Positions 7,739 through 15,854 of a stretch of DNA of 26,206 nt are shown piece after piece. Source of the DNA: Spirochaetia bacterium (GTDB lineage: Bacteria; Spirochaetota; Spirochaetia; Sphaerochaetales; Sphaerochaetaceae); the NCBI GenBank assembly GCA_900769955.1, contig CAAGIP010000043.1:1-26206 (forward strand), in the 5' to 3' direction. Every line of letters begins with the position of its first letter. Position 1 is the first letter of the stretch. The position numbers and the translations under genes were made by a program. Below the pieces are notes generated by a model. That model made no database searches, had not been told where the DNA came from, and worked only from the letters and a program-made list of their open reading frames with translations.

Positions 7739-9442
7739 ATGAAGAATGCAGGTCGTCTGGCTGCAGTTCTTCTTGTTCTCATCGTATCGGCAGTACTGCT
7801 TTATCCAAGTATAAAGTGGTACTGTTTTGTTTCTGAGGACGTGAAGCAGCTTGCAGTCGGCACAAAGGAGCAGATCAGGGACTACTCAAGGGCCCGTGCA
7901 GGAGAGGATGTCGCCGCAATCAGGAAGCTGGGAGGCTCTGCCGCAGTCCCCGCCGAATACAGATATCTTATCGACGTGGCTAAGGAGAGGGGATACTCAA
8001 AGGTCTCCGACATAGCATCGTTAATGGGTGCCTTCAAGAGTGAGGCTGATCTTTTTTCCGTCATCGAAGGTCACTGGCGTGATGTGATAATGGAGACGAA
8101 AAAGCTCTCGGGGAGGGTGCTGACACTCGGTCTTGACCTCAAGGGAGGTGTTTCCGTCCTGCTTGATGCCGATGTCGATTCATTTGCCCAAAAGCTTGGA
8201 CGCACTCCCACTTCCGAGGAAATAAGTGCGGCCGTGGGCGAGGATATCGCGGTACTGAGCAGCAGAATTGACCAGTTCGGTGTCAGCGAACCTGACATCC
8301 GCCGTCAGGGCGAGGACCAGATCCTGATAGAAATCGCAGGTGAGGCTGATCCCGAACGCGTGAGGTCATTCCTCCAGGGCAAGGGCAGTCTTTACTTCTG
8401 CCTTGTGGACAGCGCGCTTACAAATAAGGTCAATAACCTCTATAAGAGCAATCCCGGATCGTTTTACGATGAAAACGGCAGTCTTGTCACTCCCGACATC
8501 GTACCCGATGACAGGCTGATGCTCGGCTACTACACCACCGATGACTACTCACTCGACGTGCTTCAGAGCTTCGTCGTACTGGACACGGGTGTCACGCTTG
8601 ACGGTTCGTACATCGAGTCATCCACCCAGAGCAAGGACAGCATAACGGGACGCCCGGTCGTCAACTTCACGCTTTCTTCCGAGGGCGGAAATCTCTTCTA
8701 CGACCTGACTTCACGCCACAAGGGACAGGCCCTTGCAGTCGTGCTTGATGACAAGGTAAAGAGCGTTGCCACGATCAATGATGCGATAAACCGCAACGTC
8801 CAGATCTCAGGATTTACCGAAAAGGAAGCAGCAGCCCTCGCGATAACGCTGAAGAGCGCATCCTTCCCGATCGACCTTGAGATCTCGTCGATGACGAGTA
8901 TAGGCGCCACATTGGGAGACGATGCCGTGCGTGCGGGCCTTCTTGCAATAATAATCGGCTTCGCGCTCGTAATAGTCTTCATGGCGGTCTACTACTCACT
9001 TGCAGGCCTTGTTGCCGATCTGGCACTGCTGTTAAACCTCTTCATAATGGTTTCGCTCCTCTCGGCACTGGGCTTCACCGTGACGCTTACTTCAGTTGCC
9101 GGCCTTATCCTGACACTGGGCATGGCTGTTGATGCCAATGTAATCATCTACGAGAGGATCAAGGAGGAGCTGAGGAAGGGCAAGACTCCATTTGCCGCAC
9201 TCGATGCGGGCTTCAAAAGGGCATTCTGGACGATCATGGACTCCAACATAACCACGATCATAGCCGCTCTGGTCCTTTCCACACTCGGATCCTCCAGCGT
9301 CAAGGGTTTTGCAATAACCCTTGCGATCGGTATCGGAAGCTCGCTCTTCACATCGCTGTATTTCAGTCATTTCCTCTTTGACCTGTTCATTAAGGAGGAT
9401 ACGAAGGTGTTCAGAATCTCACTGAAGGGGGTACAGAGATGA
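7739..9442 (+). CDS. secD: Protein translocase subunit SecD
   Basis: SecD helps the SecYEG channel pull proteins across the inner membrane using the proton motive force. Seen: an N-terminal membrane helix (about residues 7-24), the GLDLKGG motif (131-137), a large extracytoplasmic region with FGVSEPDIRRQGEDQILIEIAG typical of the P1 fold, and five C-terminal membrane segments including GLILTLGMAVDANVIIYERI (from residue 455), the conserved fourth-helix signature. The 567-residue length is usual. AAGGAAG lies just upstream of the ATG. It ends in an ATGA overlap with secF. Confidence 0.97.
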   Translation: MKNAGRLAAVLLVLIVSAVLLYPSIKWYCFVSEDVKQLAVGTKEQIRDYSRARAGEDVAAIRKLGGSAAVPAEYRYLIDVAKERGYSKVSDIASLMGAFKSEADLFSVIEGHWRDVIMETKKLSGRVLTLGLDLKGGVSVLLDADVDSFAQKLGRTPTSEEISAAVGEDIAVLSSRIDQFGVSEPDIRRQGEDQILIEIAGEADPERVRSFLQGKGSLYFCLVDSALTNKVNNLYKSNPGSFYDENGSLVTPDIVPDDRLMLGYYTTDDYSLDVLQSFVVLDTGVTLDGSYIESSTQSKDSITGRPVVNFTLSSEGGNLFYDLTSRHKGQALAVVLDDKVKSVATINDAINRNVQISGFTEKEAAALAITLKSASFPIDLEISSMTSIGATLGDDAVRAGLLAIIIGFALVIVFMAVYYSLAGLVADLALLLNLFIMVSLLSALGFTVTLTSVAGLILTLGMAVDANVIIYERIKEELRKGKTPFAALDAGFKRAFWTIMDSNITTIIAALVLSTLGSSSVKGFAITLAIGIGSSLFTSLYFSHFLFDLFIKEDTKVFRISLKGVQR

Positions 9443-10656
9443 ATAAACTGGTAAAATTCAGATATCTTTTCCTCGTTCCGTCCCTTCTCGTGATGGCTGC
9501 GGGAATAGTCGTTTTCTTCGCACTCGGCTTCAATACCGGTATAGATTTCTCATCAGGACTTTCAGAGCAGATCCAGATAGCGCCTGTCGGCATGCGTGTT
9601 TCATATGAAGGGGACGGCAGTGCCGTGCTCAGTGTGCACTCCGGTTCCCTGAGACTGACCGTCAGGGGAACAAAGGGTGTTACTGTTACTGACTTCCCGT
9701 CTTCCGTTTACCCATCCGTGACAGAGCTTAGCTCAGCACTTTCCTCCGTCAGCGGAGTGAAGGCCGAAACGGTGAGGGGGGAACTGAATACATCTGATGT
9801 GGTTTCAGGCGCATCCTTCCCGCTGACACTCACAGCCGTTCCTTCCTCAGTTAACTTCGCAACCGATTCACTCGATGTCAGGACTGAGGATGTCCGCTCT
9901 GCGCTTTCCCTCTTTGACGGACTCAATGTGCAGACTTCAGGTGAGAAGAATGACGGCATCTTCCAGATTAAGGTAAAGGTTGCTGAAGGTGAAACACAGC
10001 AGAGTCTTGAGGAGAGCATCGGAAATGCGCTTTCCCCGATTGCGGGTGATGAGGAAATTGTGATCCTTCAGAGTGATTTCGTGGGACCCAAATTCTCATC
10101 GACACTTCTTTCATCCTCGCTCAAGGCAGTTATGATCGCGGTCGCGCTCATCCTTGTGTACATCTGGGTGCGCTTCAGGTTCGCCTACGCGCTCTCCTCG
10201 ATCATCGCGCTCGTGCACGATGTCCTGATGATGTTCGCATTCATCCTGATCTTCCGCCTCGAGGTTTCATCGACCACGATCGCGGCAGTGCTCACGATAA
10301 TCGGATATTCGCTTAACAACACGATAGTGATTTTCGACCGAGTGAGGGAAAACGTGGTGCAGCTGAAGGGAAGGGAAGTCGATGAGATAATCATGCTTTC
10401 AATTAAGGAAAGCCTGACGAGGACGGTCATCACAAGCCTTACGACGCTCTTTGCCGTCATCCCGCTTGCTCTTCTCTCCTCAGGTGCGATAAGGCTCTTT
10501 GCCATAAACCTCATCTGGGGCGTCGTGGTCGGAACTTACTCTTCCAACTGCATTGCACCCTTATTCCTGAGGGCTCTCCACAAAATTGATCCGATCGACC
10601 GTGTAAAGGAAAAGAAGGAAGAGGAAAGCTATCACATCGGGGATGCATACGTATGA
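9439..10656 (+). CDS. secF: Protein translocase subunit SecF
   Basis: SecF pairs with SecD. An N-terminal membrane helix precedes GIDFSSG (about residues 34-40), a variant of the usual GIDFxGG. The family signature GYSLNNTIVIFDRVREN is near residue 290, and the C-terminal half carries the expected five hydrophobic segments. At 405 residues it is longer than E. coli SecF (323); the excess lies in the extracytoplasmic region between the first and second helices (about residues 45-205), which is rich in serine and valine. Overlaps secD and ispH by ATGA at each end, so the three are translationally coupled. Confidence 0.95.
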   Translation: MNKLVKFRYLFLVPSLLVMAAGIVVFFALGFNTGIDFSSGLSEQIQIAPVGMRVSYEGDGSAVLSVHSGSLRLTVRGTKGVTVTDFPSSVYPSVTELSSALSSVSGVKAETVRGELNTSDVVSGASFPLTLTAVPSSVNFATDSLDVRTEDVRSALSLFDGLNVQTSGEKNDGIFQIKVKVAEGETQQSLEESIGNALSPIAGDEEIVILQSDFVGPKFSSTLLSSSLKAVMIAVALILVYIWVRFRFAYALSSIIALVHDVLMMFAFILIFRLEVSSTTIAAVLTIIGYSLNNTIVIFDRVRENVVQLKGREVDEIIMLSIKESLTRTVITSLTTLFAVIPLALLSSGAIRLFAINLIWGVVVGTYSSNCIAPLFLRALHKIDPIDRVKEKKEEESYHIGDAYV

Positions 10657-11510
10657 GGACAGTTGAGCTGGCATCGGTATTCGGGTACTGCAAGGGTGTG
10701 GAAAACTCGATCAATCTTGCAGCAAGGCTCATAGCCGAGCACCCCGGTGAGAAAATCTATACCACCGGGGACCTGATCCACAACAAAGCCGTCGTGGATG
10801 GTCTTAAGGCCCGGGGAGTGGAGAGTATCAGCGGCCCGGAAGGACATGAGAAGGGTATCGCGCTCATCAGGGCCCATGGAATAACTCCCGGGGAAAAAAG
10901 GCGCTATGAGGAGGCGGGCTTTATTCTCGTGGACGGTACGTGCCGGCTTGTCAGAAGAAACCACCGTCTCATAGCCGAGTCCTGCAGGCCGACCGTGTTC
11001 ATCGGCAAAGAGGGGCATCCCGAGACAATTTCCACCATGGCCCACTCGGTTCAGCCATGCACTCTCATAAGCACTGCTGCCGATGTGGGAAAGCTGAAGA
11101 ACGGAGTATCGTATAATGCGGTCATCCAGACAACGGCTCCGGTGGCCCTTGTCAGTGGTGTTAAGTCGGAAATAGTGAAAAGGGGACTTTCAGTCAGCTT
11201 TCTTACCGATGTGTGCAATTCATCGTCACGAAGGAGGGAAGCGGTAAAAAAGCTCTGCAAAAGCTGTGATACAATAGTAATCGTGGGGGATGCCCACAGC
11301 GCGAACTCTCAGGAGCTCAGGCAGGTTGCACTGGCCGAAGGTCGGCGTGCCTTCCTTGTTTCGGATGCATCTGAAATAACTCATGAGATGATGGATGGCG
11401 AGAGAATCGGCCTCAGCGCGGGGGCATCCGTTCCGATGGATGTAATAAGGGAAGTGAGGAGGTATTTGATAAATGGAGAAGACAGCGGTACTGCCGATAC
11501 CGACGGTTAA
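10653..11510 (+). CDS. ispH: 4-hydroxy-3-methylbut-2-enyl diphosphate reductase IspH (LytB)
   Basis: IspH performs the last step of the MEP isoprenoid pathway, reductively removing the hydroxyl of HMBPP to give IPP and DMAPP with a [4Fe-4S] cluster. The three cluster cysteines are present at residues 13 (GYCKGV), 97 (DGTCRL) and 188 (DVCNSS), close to E. coli positions 12, 96 and 197. Substrate-binding residues are visible as H43 (LIHN), H75 (RAHG), H122-P-E124 and the SANS motif at 216-219. The usual ATCP wording after the second cysteine is replaced by GTCR. Length (285) is slightly shorter than E. coli (316). The 3' end overlaps rex by 38 bp. Confidence 0.93.
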   Translation: MRTVELASVFGYCKGVENSINLAARLIAEHPGEKIYTTGDLIHNKAVVDGLKARGVESISGPEGHEKGIALIRAHGITPGEKRRYEEAGFILVDGTCRLVRRNHRLIAESCRPTVFIGKEGHPETISTMAHSVQPCTLISTAADVGKLKNGVSYNAVIQTTAPVALVSGVKSEIVKRGLSVSFLTDVCNSSSRRREAVKKLCKSCDTIVIVGDAHSANSQELRQVALAEGRRAFLVSDASEITHEMMDGERIGLSAGASVPMDVIREVRRYLINGEDSGTADTDG

Positions 11511-12126
11511 ACGATTCCCTTCATATCTCAGGATACTGCACACATGCCAGGAAAGGGGGGATGTGTACATATCGGCAACTGTCCTGGCTGAGGAACTGGG
11601 ACTCAAGCCCATACAGGTCAGGAAGGATATTTCCTACACCGGACTTGAAGGAAAACCGAAAGTCGGTTTTGAGATCAAGGAACTGATAAAGGTCCTTAAC
11701 CACGTGCTCGGATGGGACAATACCTCGGAAGCCGTGATAATCGGAGCCGGACACCTCGGGTCCGCACTGGCCCGTTACAACGGCTTTAAGGCATACGGAC
11801 TCAGGATGGCTGGCATCTTCGACAATGACAGTGAAAAGATCGGGAAAAATGTCGGCTCACTGGCCATCAGACCGATGAGTGAGCTTGCTCCTTTCATCCA
11901 TGAACACCGCATCGTGATCGCGGTCATAACGGTTCCGGCTTCCGATGCGCAGGAGGTTGCGGACTTTATTATGGCTGAGGGCATCAAGGCGATCTGGAAC
12001 TTTGCCCCGATCGATCTCAAGGTGCTGCCGACAGTCGCGCTTCAGAGGACCGATCTGGCAACCGCGCTTGCAGTGCTTTCCGTGAAGATGCAGAACAAAC
12101 TCGAGGCTGCTGGGGAAGATATCTGA
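11473..12126 (+). CDS. rex: Redox-sensing transcriptional repressor Rex
   Basis: Rex binds DNA when NADH is low and releases it when NADH rises, controlling fermentation and hydrogenase genes in many anaerobes. Seen: an N-terminal winged helix opening IPTVKRFPSYLRIL, with the recognition region LGLKPIQVRKDISY (about residues 41-54), then the Rossmann NAD(H) motif IGAGHLGSAL (about 91-100) and the C-terminal swap helix. Start at ATG 11473 is supported by GAGGAGGT (11456-11463), although it lies 38 bp inside ispH. The gene stands directly upstream of the hydrogenase cluster, a strong hint to its target. Confidence 0.96.
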   Translation: MEKTAVLPIPTVKRFPSYLRILHTCQERGDVYISATVLAEELGLKPIQVRKDISYTGLEGKPKVGFEIKELIKVLNHVLGWDNTSEAVIIGAGHLGSALARYNGFKAYGLRMAGIFDNDSEKIGKNVGSLAIRPMSELAPFIHEHRIVIAVITVPASDAQEVADFIMAEGIKAIWNFAPIDLKVLPTVALQRTDLATALAVLSVKMQNKLEAAGEDI

Positions 12127-12187
12127 CATGATGCGGGAGGTTTATGCCCGCTTCATCTGAAATAAAATATAAAAGTAATGACTATAA

Positions 12188-12227
12188 GGGGATTAATGTG
12201 ATTTCTGTAACATTAATCCCCCGTTTT
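12188..12227 (+). terminator. Perfect 12-bp inverted repeat after rex: terminator and/or Rex operator
   Basis: GGGGATTAATGT (12188-12199) is the exact reverse complement of ACATTAATCCCC (12210-12221), around a 10-nt loop, then CG and four T residues. This can act as an intrinsic terminator for the rex transcript. The same DNA holds the 18-bp Rex-like core described separately, so a double role is possible. Confidence 0.6.
12196..12213. promoter_or_regulatory. Candidate Rex operator
   Basis: The 18 bp ATGTGATTTCTGTAACAT have half-sites ATGTGA and (reverse complement) ATGTTA with a 6-bp spacer. This resembles the published Rex consensus types TTGTGA-N6-TCACAA and TTGTTA-N6-TAACAA in spacing and in the TGTGA/TGTTA core; the outermost T is A on both sides. 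It lies between rex and the hydrogenase operon. Binding has not been shown. Confidence 0.5.
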
Positions 12228-12290
12228 ATATAGGTGTTGTTGTCCTCTTAGGGTTATTTTCCTTTTATCTGTTTGCAGTGTTACATTTTA

Positions 12291-12319
12291 TTGACTAACC
12301 CACTCTATCGGTTTAAGCT
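12291..12319 (+). promoter_or_regulatory. Possible promoter of the hydrogenase operon
   Basis: TTGACT (12291-12296, five of six) followed after 17 bp by TAAGCT (12314-12319, three of six). The -10 is weak. An alternative -10-like TATATA lies at 12227-12232 just after the candidate Rex operator, without a good -35. Ribosome site AAAGGGG lies at 12325-12331. Confidence 0.3.
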
Positions 12320-12340
12320 TTTAGAAAGGGGCGATTCATA

Positions 12341-12589
12341 ATGGCGGAGAACATTACTGTGGAGATCTGCATGGGGTCCAGCTGTTTTGCAAGAGGCAAC
12401 AGCGAAAACCTTCAGGCAATAGAGGCATATCTGAGTGAGAACGGACTGGAGGACAGGGTTGAACTCGTAGGGCACCTCTGTCTGGGAAAATGCAAGAGCG
12501 GGCCCAATATCCGCATTGCCGGAAAGGACTATTCCGGTATTACCTCAGAGTGCGTCGTGGACGTGCTTAAAAGCGAACTGGAGGCCTGA
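12341..12589 (+). CDS. Small thioredoxin-like [2Fe-2S] protein (HndA/NuoE C-terminal type)
   Basis: An 82-residue protein equal to the thioredoxin-like [2Fe-2S] domain of NuoE/HndA. The four ligand cysteines are in the expected pattern: CMGSSC (C-x4-C, residues 8-13) and CLGKC (C-x3-C, about 47-51), followed by GPNIRIAGKDYSGIT as in the family. It lacks the N-terminal helical part of full NuoE. As the first gene of the hydrogenase operon, three bases before hydS, it probably carries electrons to or from the HydS protein. A similar gene precedes the second hydrogenase. Confidence 0.88.
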   Translation: MAENITVEICMGSSCFARGNSENLQAIEAYLSENGLEDRVELVGHLCLGKCKSGPNIRIAGKDYSGITSECVVDVLKSELEA

Positions 12590-12591
12590 GC

Positions 12592-14376
12592 ATGGTATAT
12601 CCCGTCTATACAGAAACCACATACTGCCGTGACTGCTACAAATGTGTAAGAAGCTGTCCCGTAAAGGCCATTCAGGTTAAGGACGGAAGTGCCGTCATCA
12701 TTAAGGACAGGTGCATATTCTGCGGAAAGTGCGTCAGCATCTGTCCCAACAGCGCGAAGAAGATCAGGAGCGACCTTTCACGTGCCCAGATGCTCGTGAA
12801 GACGAAAAAGAGGGTAATCTGTTCACTTGCGCCTTCATTCGCCGCCGAGTTCGCAGGGGAGGAGGATGCACTTTTGTCCGCACTCATCCAGCTTGGCTTC
12901 AGCGGAATATCGGAAACGGCCATAGGAGCCGCCATCGTTTCCGCCGCGATCGATGAGTATGCTTTGCAGCATGACGGCAAATGTCCCTGGATCAGCACTG
13001 CATGTCCCTCCGTCGTTGAGATCGTGAGGAAGTACTATCCCGATGCGGTGGACCGCCTTGCAAAGGTTCCTTCCCCGCTTCAGACCCACTCTGCATATCT
13101 AAGAAGCCTCTATGGAAGTGACATCGGAATCGTCTTCATCGGTCCGTGCATTGCAAAGAAAAATGAGGCGGACACGACTCCAGGATATCCCGATATCGCG
13201 ATAACGTTCAATGAACTCAGAGCATGGTTCAAAGAGGAAAGAATCGTGCTTTCAGAAGTCGATACCACAGATAAGGTGAGATTCATCCCTGCCAAGGCAG
13301 GAATTTCCACCCTCTATCCCGTCGAGCGCGGTCAGATAGCGACCTCAAAGCTCTGGGGCGAAAAGCCGCTATGCCGTGATGCACTTGCGCTTTCAGGCAT
13401 CAATGAGCTTCACGACGTGCTTGCACAGGTCGGAACTGATGATCCGTTCCTTGAGCTGCTCGGCTGTGAGGGCGGATGCATAAACGGTCCCGTTTCCGAC
13501 AGGACGAGGTCCCTTGCACAGAGAAAGAACGCGGTCACATCGTTCACTGAGGACCGCATCTCGTCAGGTGAAAAGCTTTTCGAGCCCGATAAGGCCTTTG
13601 TGGAAAAGGTCCTGAAAGAAGGCTACGGAATCCTGAATGCCGCACAGCCTGCCGCCGACACCAGGTTCATGAACAGTTACAGTGAGGATGAGATCAGACA
13701 GGCACTTTCCGAGCTCGGAAAGAATACCAAGGCTGATGAGCTCAACTGCGGAGGCTGCGGCTACAATACCTGCCGCGACATGGCAGTGGCATATCTTTCA
13801 GGCATGGCTGAGGCCGAGATGTGCGTGACCAAGATGAGAAAGGAAGCCCAGAGCAAGGTCGACATGCTGCTGAGAACCATTCCCAATGCAGTCGTCATCG
13901 TCAACAGGGAGCTCAACATTGCCGACTGCAACCTCAACTTCCTGAGAATCTTCGGTGACATGGATGAGGAGCTGCTTGATGATTCAATGCTTTCTCTTGT
14001 CTCGGGACTTCCGCTTGAGAGGTTCGTGCCCTTCCATGAGAAGTTCTCCGATGAGTTCTATGCGCAGAAGCGCAACCAGTACCGTCTCCACTATAAGGAC
14101 AAGTTCCTCCGCGTCACCTTCTTCCTCGTTGAGAAGAACCGCCTGCTCGGTGCAATGTTCGATGACATCACATCCCCGACGGTCAAGAGGGAGACTGTCG
14201 TAAAGAAGGCTGAGGACGTAATCCAGAAGTCCCTTGAGACCGTACAGCAGATCGCATCGCTTTTAGGTGAGAATGCCGCTGAGACCGAGATCATGCTCAA
14301 CAGCCTCATCGATGCTTTCAGTGTCCACTCCGAAGCCGGAGGGGACGGCTTCACGATCGATGATGACAAGGACTGA
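12592..14376 (+). CDS. hydS: Sensory-type [FeFe] hydrogenase with PAS domain (HydS, group C)
   Basis: Domain order: two [4Fe-4S] ferredoxin clusters (Cys 12, 15, 18, 22 and 41, 44, 47, 51), the H-cluster domain, an extra four-cysteine Fe-S domain of PF04060 type (Cys 386, 389, 394, 411), a PAS domain (about 420-530) and a C-terminal helix (to 594). H-cluster ligands are C138 (STACPS), C186 (GPCIAKKNE), C292 and C296 (GCEGGCINGP). Catalytic enzymes read TSCCP at the first motif; here the proton-shuttle cysteine is Ala137. This substitution is known from Thermotoga maritima HydS, a slow enzyme proposed to sense H2. The C-terminal Fe-S plus PAS layout replaces a catalytic partner domain and points to signalling, probably to the phosphatase encoded five bases downstream. 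It is cytoplasmic, with no signal peptide, and needs HydEFG maturases, which are not in this window. Confidence 0.9.
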   Translation: MVYPVYTETTYCRDCYKCVRSCPVKAIQVKDGSAVIIKDRCIFCGKCVSICPNSAKKIRSDLSRAQMLVKTKKRVICSLAPSFAAEFAGEEDALLSALIQLGFSGISETAIGAAIVSAAIDEYALQHDGKCPWISTACPSVVEIVRKYYPDAVDRLAKVPSPLQTHSAYLRSLYGSDIGIVFIGPCIAKKNEADTTPGYPDIAITFNELRAWFKEERIVLSEVDTTDKVRFIPAKAGISTLYPVERGQIATSKLWGEKPLCRDALALSGINELHDVLAQVGTDDPFLELLGCEGGCINGPVSDRTRSLAQRKNAVTSFTEDRISSGEKLFEPDKAFVEKVLKEGYGILNAAQPAADTRFMNSYSEDEIRQALSELGKNTKADELNCGGCGYNTCRDMAVAYLSGMAEAEMCVTKMRKEAQSKVDMLLRTIPNAVVIVNRELNIADCNLNFLRIFGDMDEELLDDSMLSLVSGLPLERFVPFHEKFSDEFYAQKRNQYRLHYKDKFLRVTFFLVEKNRLLGAMFDDITSPTVKRETVVKKAEDVIQKSLETVQQIASLLGENAAETEIMLNSLIDAFSVHSEAGGDGFTIDDDKD

Positions 14377-14381
14377 GGCCT

Positions 14382-15578
14382 ATGAACAATATCTTCATCG
14401 ATGTTGACTACGCCCAGATATACAAGCACGGGCAGAAGATAGGAGGGGATGTCTTCCTGCTTTCCAGAAATCCTGAGAGCAGCCAGATAGTGTGCACTCT
14501 CTCCGACGGGCTTGGTTCAGGCGTCAAGGCAAATGTCCTTGCCTCGCTGACGGCCCATATGGCCCATAAGCTGAGCTTCTCCCCGATCGATCTCGGACAC
14601 TCGGCCGAGATAATAATGAACACTCTTCCCGTGTGCCGTGAAAGGAAGATAAGCTACTCCACGTTCACGATAGCCGACATTCACTATCAGGAGAACATGG
14701 AAAACATAGATGTCAGGCTTGTTGAGTATGACAATCCCCTGGCGCTGAGGTTCAGGGGAAGTGAGCCGATCTCCTGGCAGAGGGACAAAAGGGAGCTTCA
14801 GAGGGAAGCCGCATTCAAGAAGGAAGTGGTCCAGTACTCCACATTCAACATGGAAATCGGCGAGCGTCTCATCATGTTCTCTGACGGTGTTTCCCAGTCG
14901 GGACTCGGAAAGAGCCTGCCCCTTGGCTGGAGAGCCACGGGAGTGCAGAAGTATGTCGCCGAGCTCATTAAGAATAATCCCGACATCTCGTCCAGGGAGC
15001 TTTCGGCGGCAATCGTGCAGAAGGCGAACTCCCTTGACGGCTTATGCTCAAAGGATGACATCACGGCGGTTGTCGTCTACATAAGACGACCGAGGAAGAC
15101 CGTCATCGTGACGGGACCTCCCTTCACGAAGGAAGCCGATGAAATACTCGGTGAGAAGATAAGGGCTTTTGACGGAAGGAAGATCGTGTCGGGAGGCACG
15201 ACGGCGCTCATCGTCTCAAGGCTCTTCAATGCAAAGATCAAGGTTGACCTTTCCTGCTGGTCACCCGATGTCCCGCCCGCAAGCAAAATGGACGGAATAG
15301 ATCTGGTAACGGAAGGAATGCTGACGCTCTCCCGCGTTGCGATGGTTCTTGAGAAGAAGATTCCGGTAGCATCCCTTCCCAATGATCCCGTGAAGAAGTT
15401 CGTTGAGATACTTCTTGACAGCGATCAGATACACTTTATAGTAGGAACAAAGATCAACGAGGCTCATCAGGATCCAAACATCCCTGTTGAGATCGGGATC
15501 AGGAGAACGATAGTAGGGCGACTGAGAAATGCGCTTGAAAACATATATTTGAAAGAAACTTCACAGGAATATCTTTAG
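14382..15578 (+). CDS. PP2C/SpoIIE-type serine phosphatase with extra C-terminal domain
   Basis: Residues 1-235 form a PPM/SpoIIE-type phosphatase: GGD (D23), SDGLGSG (D42), FSDGVSQSG (D168) and SKDDIT (D225/D226) supply the usual metal-binding aspartates. Residues from about 236 to 398 (beginning RKTVIVTGPP) form a further domain that I do not recognise; it contains KIVSGGTTALIVSRLF and a predicted helical end. No membrane segment or signal peptide. It sits five bases after hydS, an arrangement reported for group C hydrogenases, so HydS may control its activity toward a phosphoserine/threonine target such as an anti-sigma antagonist. No such target or matching kinase gene is in this window. 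Confidence 0.85.
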   Translation: MNNIFIDVDYAQIYKHGQKIGGDVFLLSRNPESSQIVCTLSDGLGSGVKANVLASLTAHMAHKLSFSPIDLGHSAEIIMNTLPVCRERKISYSTFTIADIHYQENMENIDVRLVEYDNPLALRFRGSEPISWQRDKRELQREAAFKKEVVQYSTFNMEIGERLIMFSDGVSQSGLGKSLPLGWRATGVQKYVAELIKNNPDISSRELSAAIVQKANSLDGLCSKDDITAVVVYIRRPRKTVIVTGPPFTKEADEILGEKIRAFDGRKIVSGGTTALIVSRLFNAKIKVDLSCWSPDVPPASKMDGIDLVTEGMLTLSRVAMVLEKKIPVASLPNDPVKKFVEILLDSDQIHFIVGTKINEAHQDPNIPVEIGIRRTIVGRLRNALENIYLKETSQEYL

Positions 15579-15590
15579 GAGGATAGTGTT

Positions 15591-15854
15591 ATGAAGAAAG
15601 AAAAAGTTCAGGTAAAGATCTGCGTGGGTACCGCATGTTTCGTACAGGGCGGCTCCGATCTTCTCCTCTACAACGACTTTGTGGATCCTGCGATCATCGC
15701 TGAATGTGAAATCGAAGGCTCTTCCTGCCTTAACGCATGCAAGGCTGACGGTGCGGGAGCTCCCTACGTGGAGATCAACGGCGTGCTCCATTCAAAGGTT
15801 ACTCAGGAAAAATTCTGCAAGCTGCTGACGGAGGCTGTTAAGGACAATGCTTGA
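15591..15854 (+). CDS. Second small thioredoxin-like [2Fe-2S] protein
   Basis: An 87-residue relative of the 12341 gene, with C-x4-C (CVGTAC, about residues 11-16) and C-x3-C (CLNAC, about 45-49) and the thioredoxin-like framework. The loop after the last cysteine (KADGAGAPYVEINGVLHSKVT) differs clearly from the first copy, so it is not a recent duplicate. AGGAGG lies upstream. Its last eight bases overlap the group B-type hydrogenase gene, suggesting fixed stoichiometry and a role as that enzyme's electron partner. Confidence 0.87.
   Translation: MKKEKVQVKICVGTACFVQGGSDLLLYNDFVDPAIIAECEIEGSSCLNACKADGAGAPYVEINGVLHSKVTQEKFCKLLTEAVKDNA

Noticed and set aside
12280..12299. GTTA and TAAC arms around the hydrogenase promoter as a second Rex site
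   Set aside because: The spacer between the arms is 12 bp rather than the 6 bp expected of a Rex operator.
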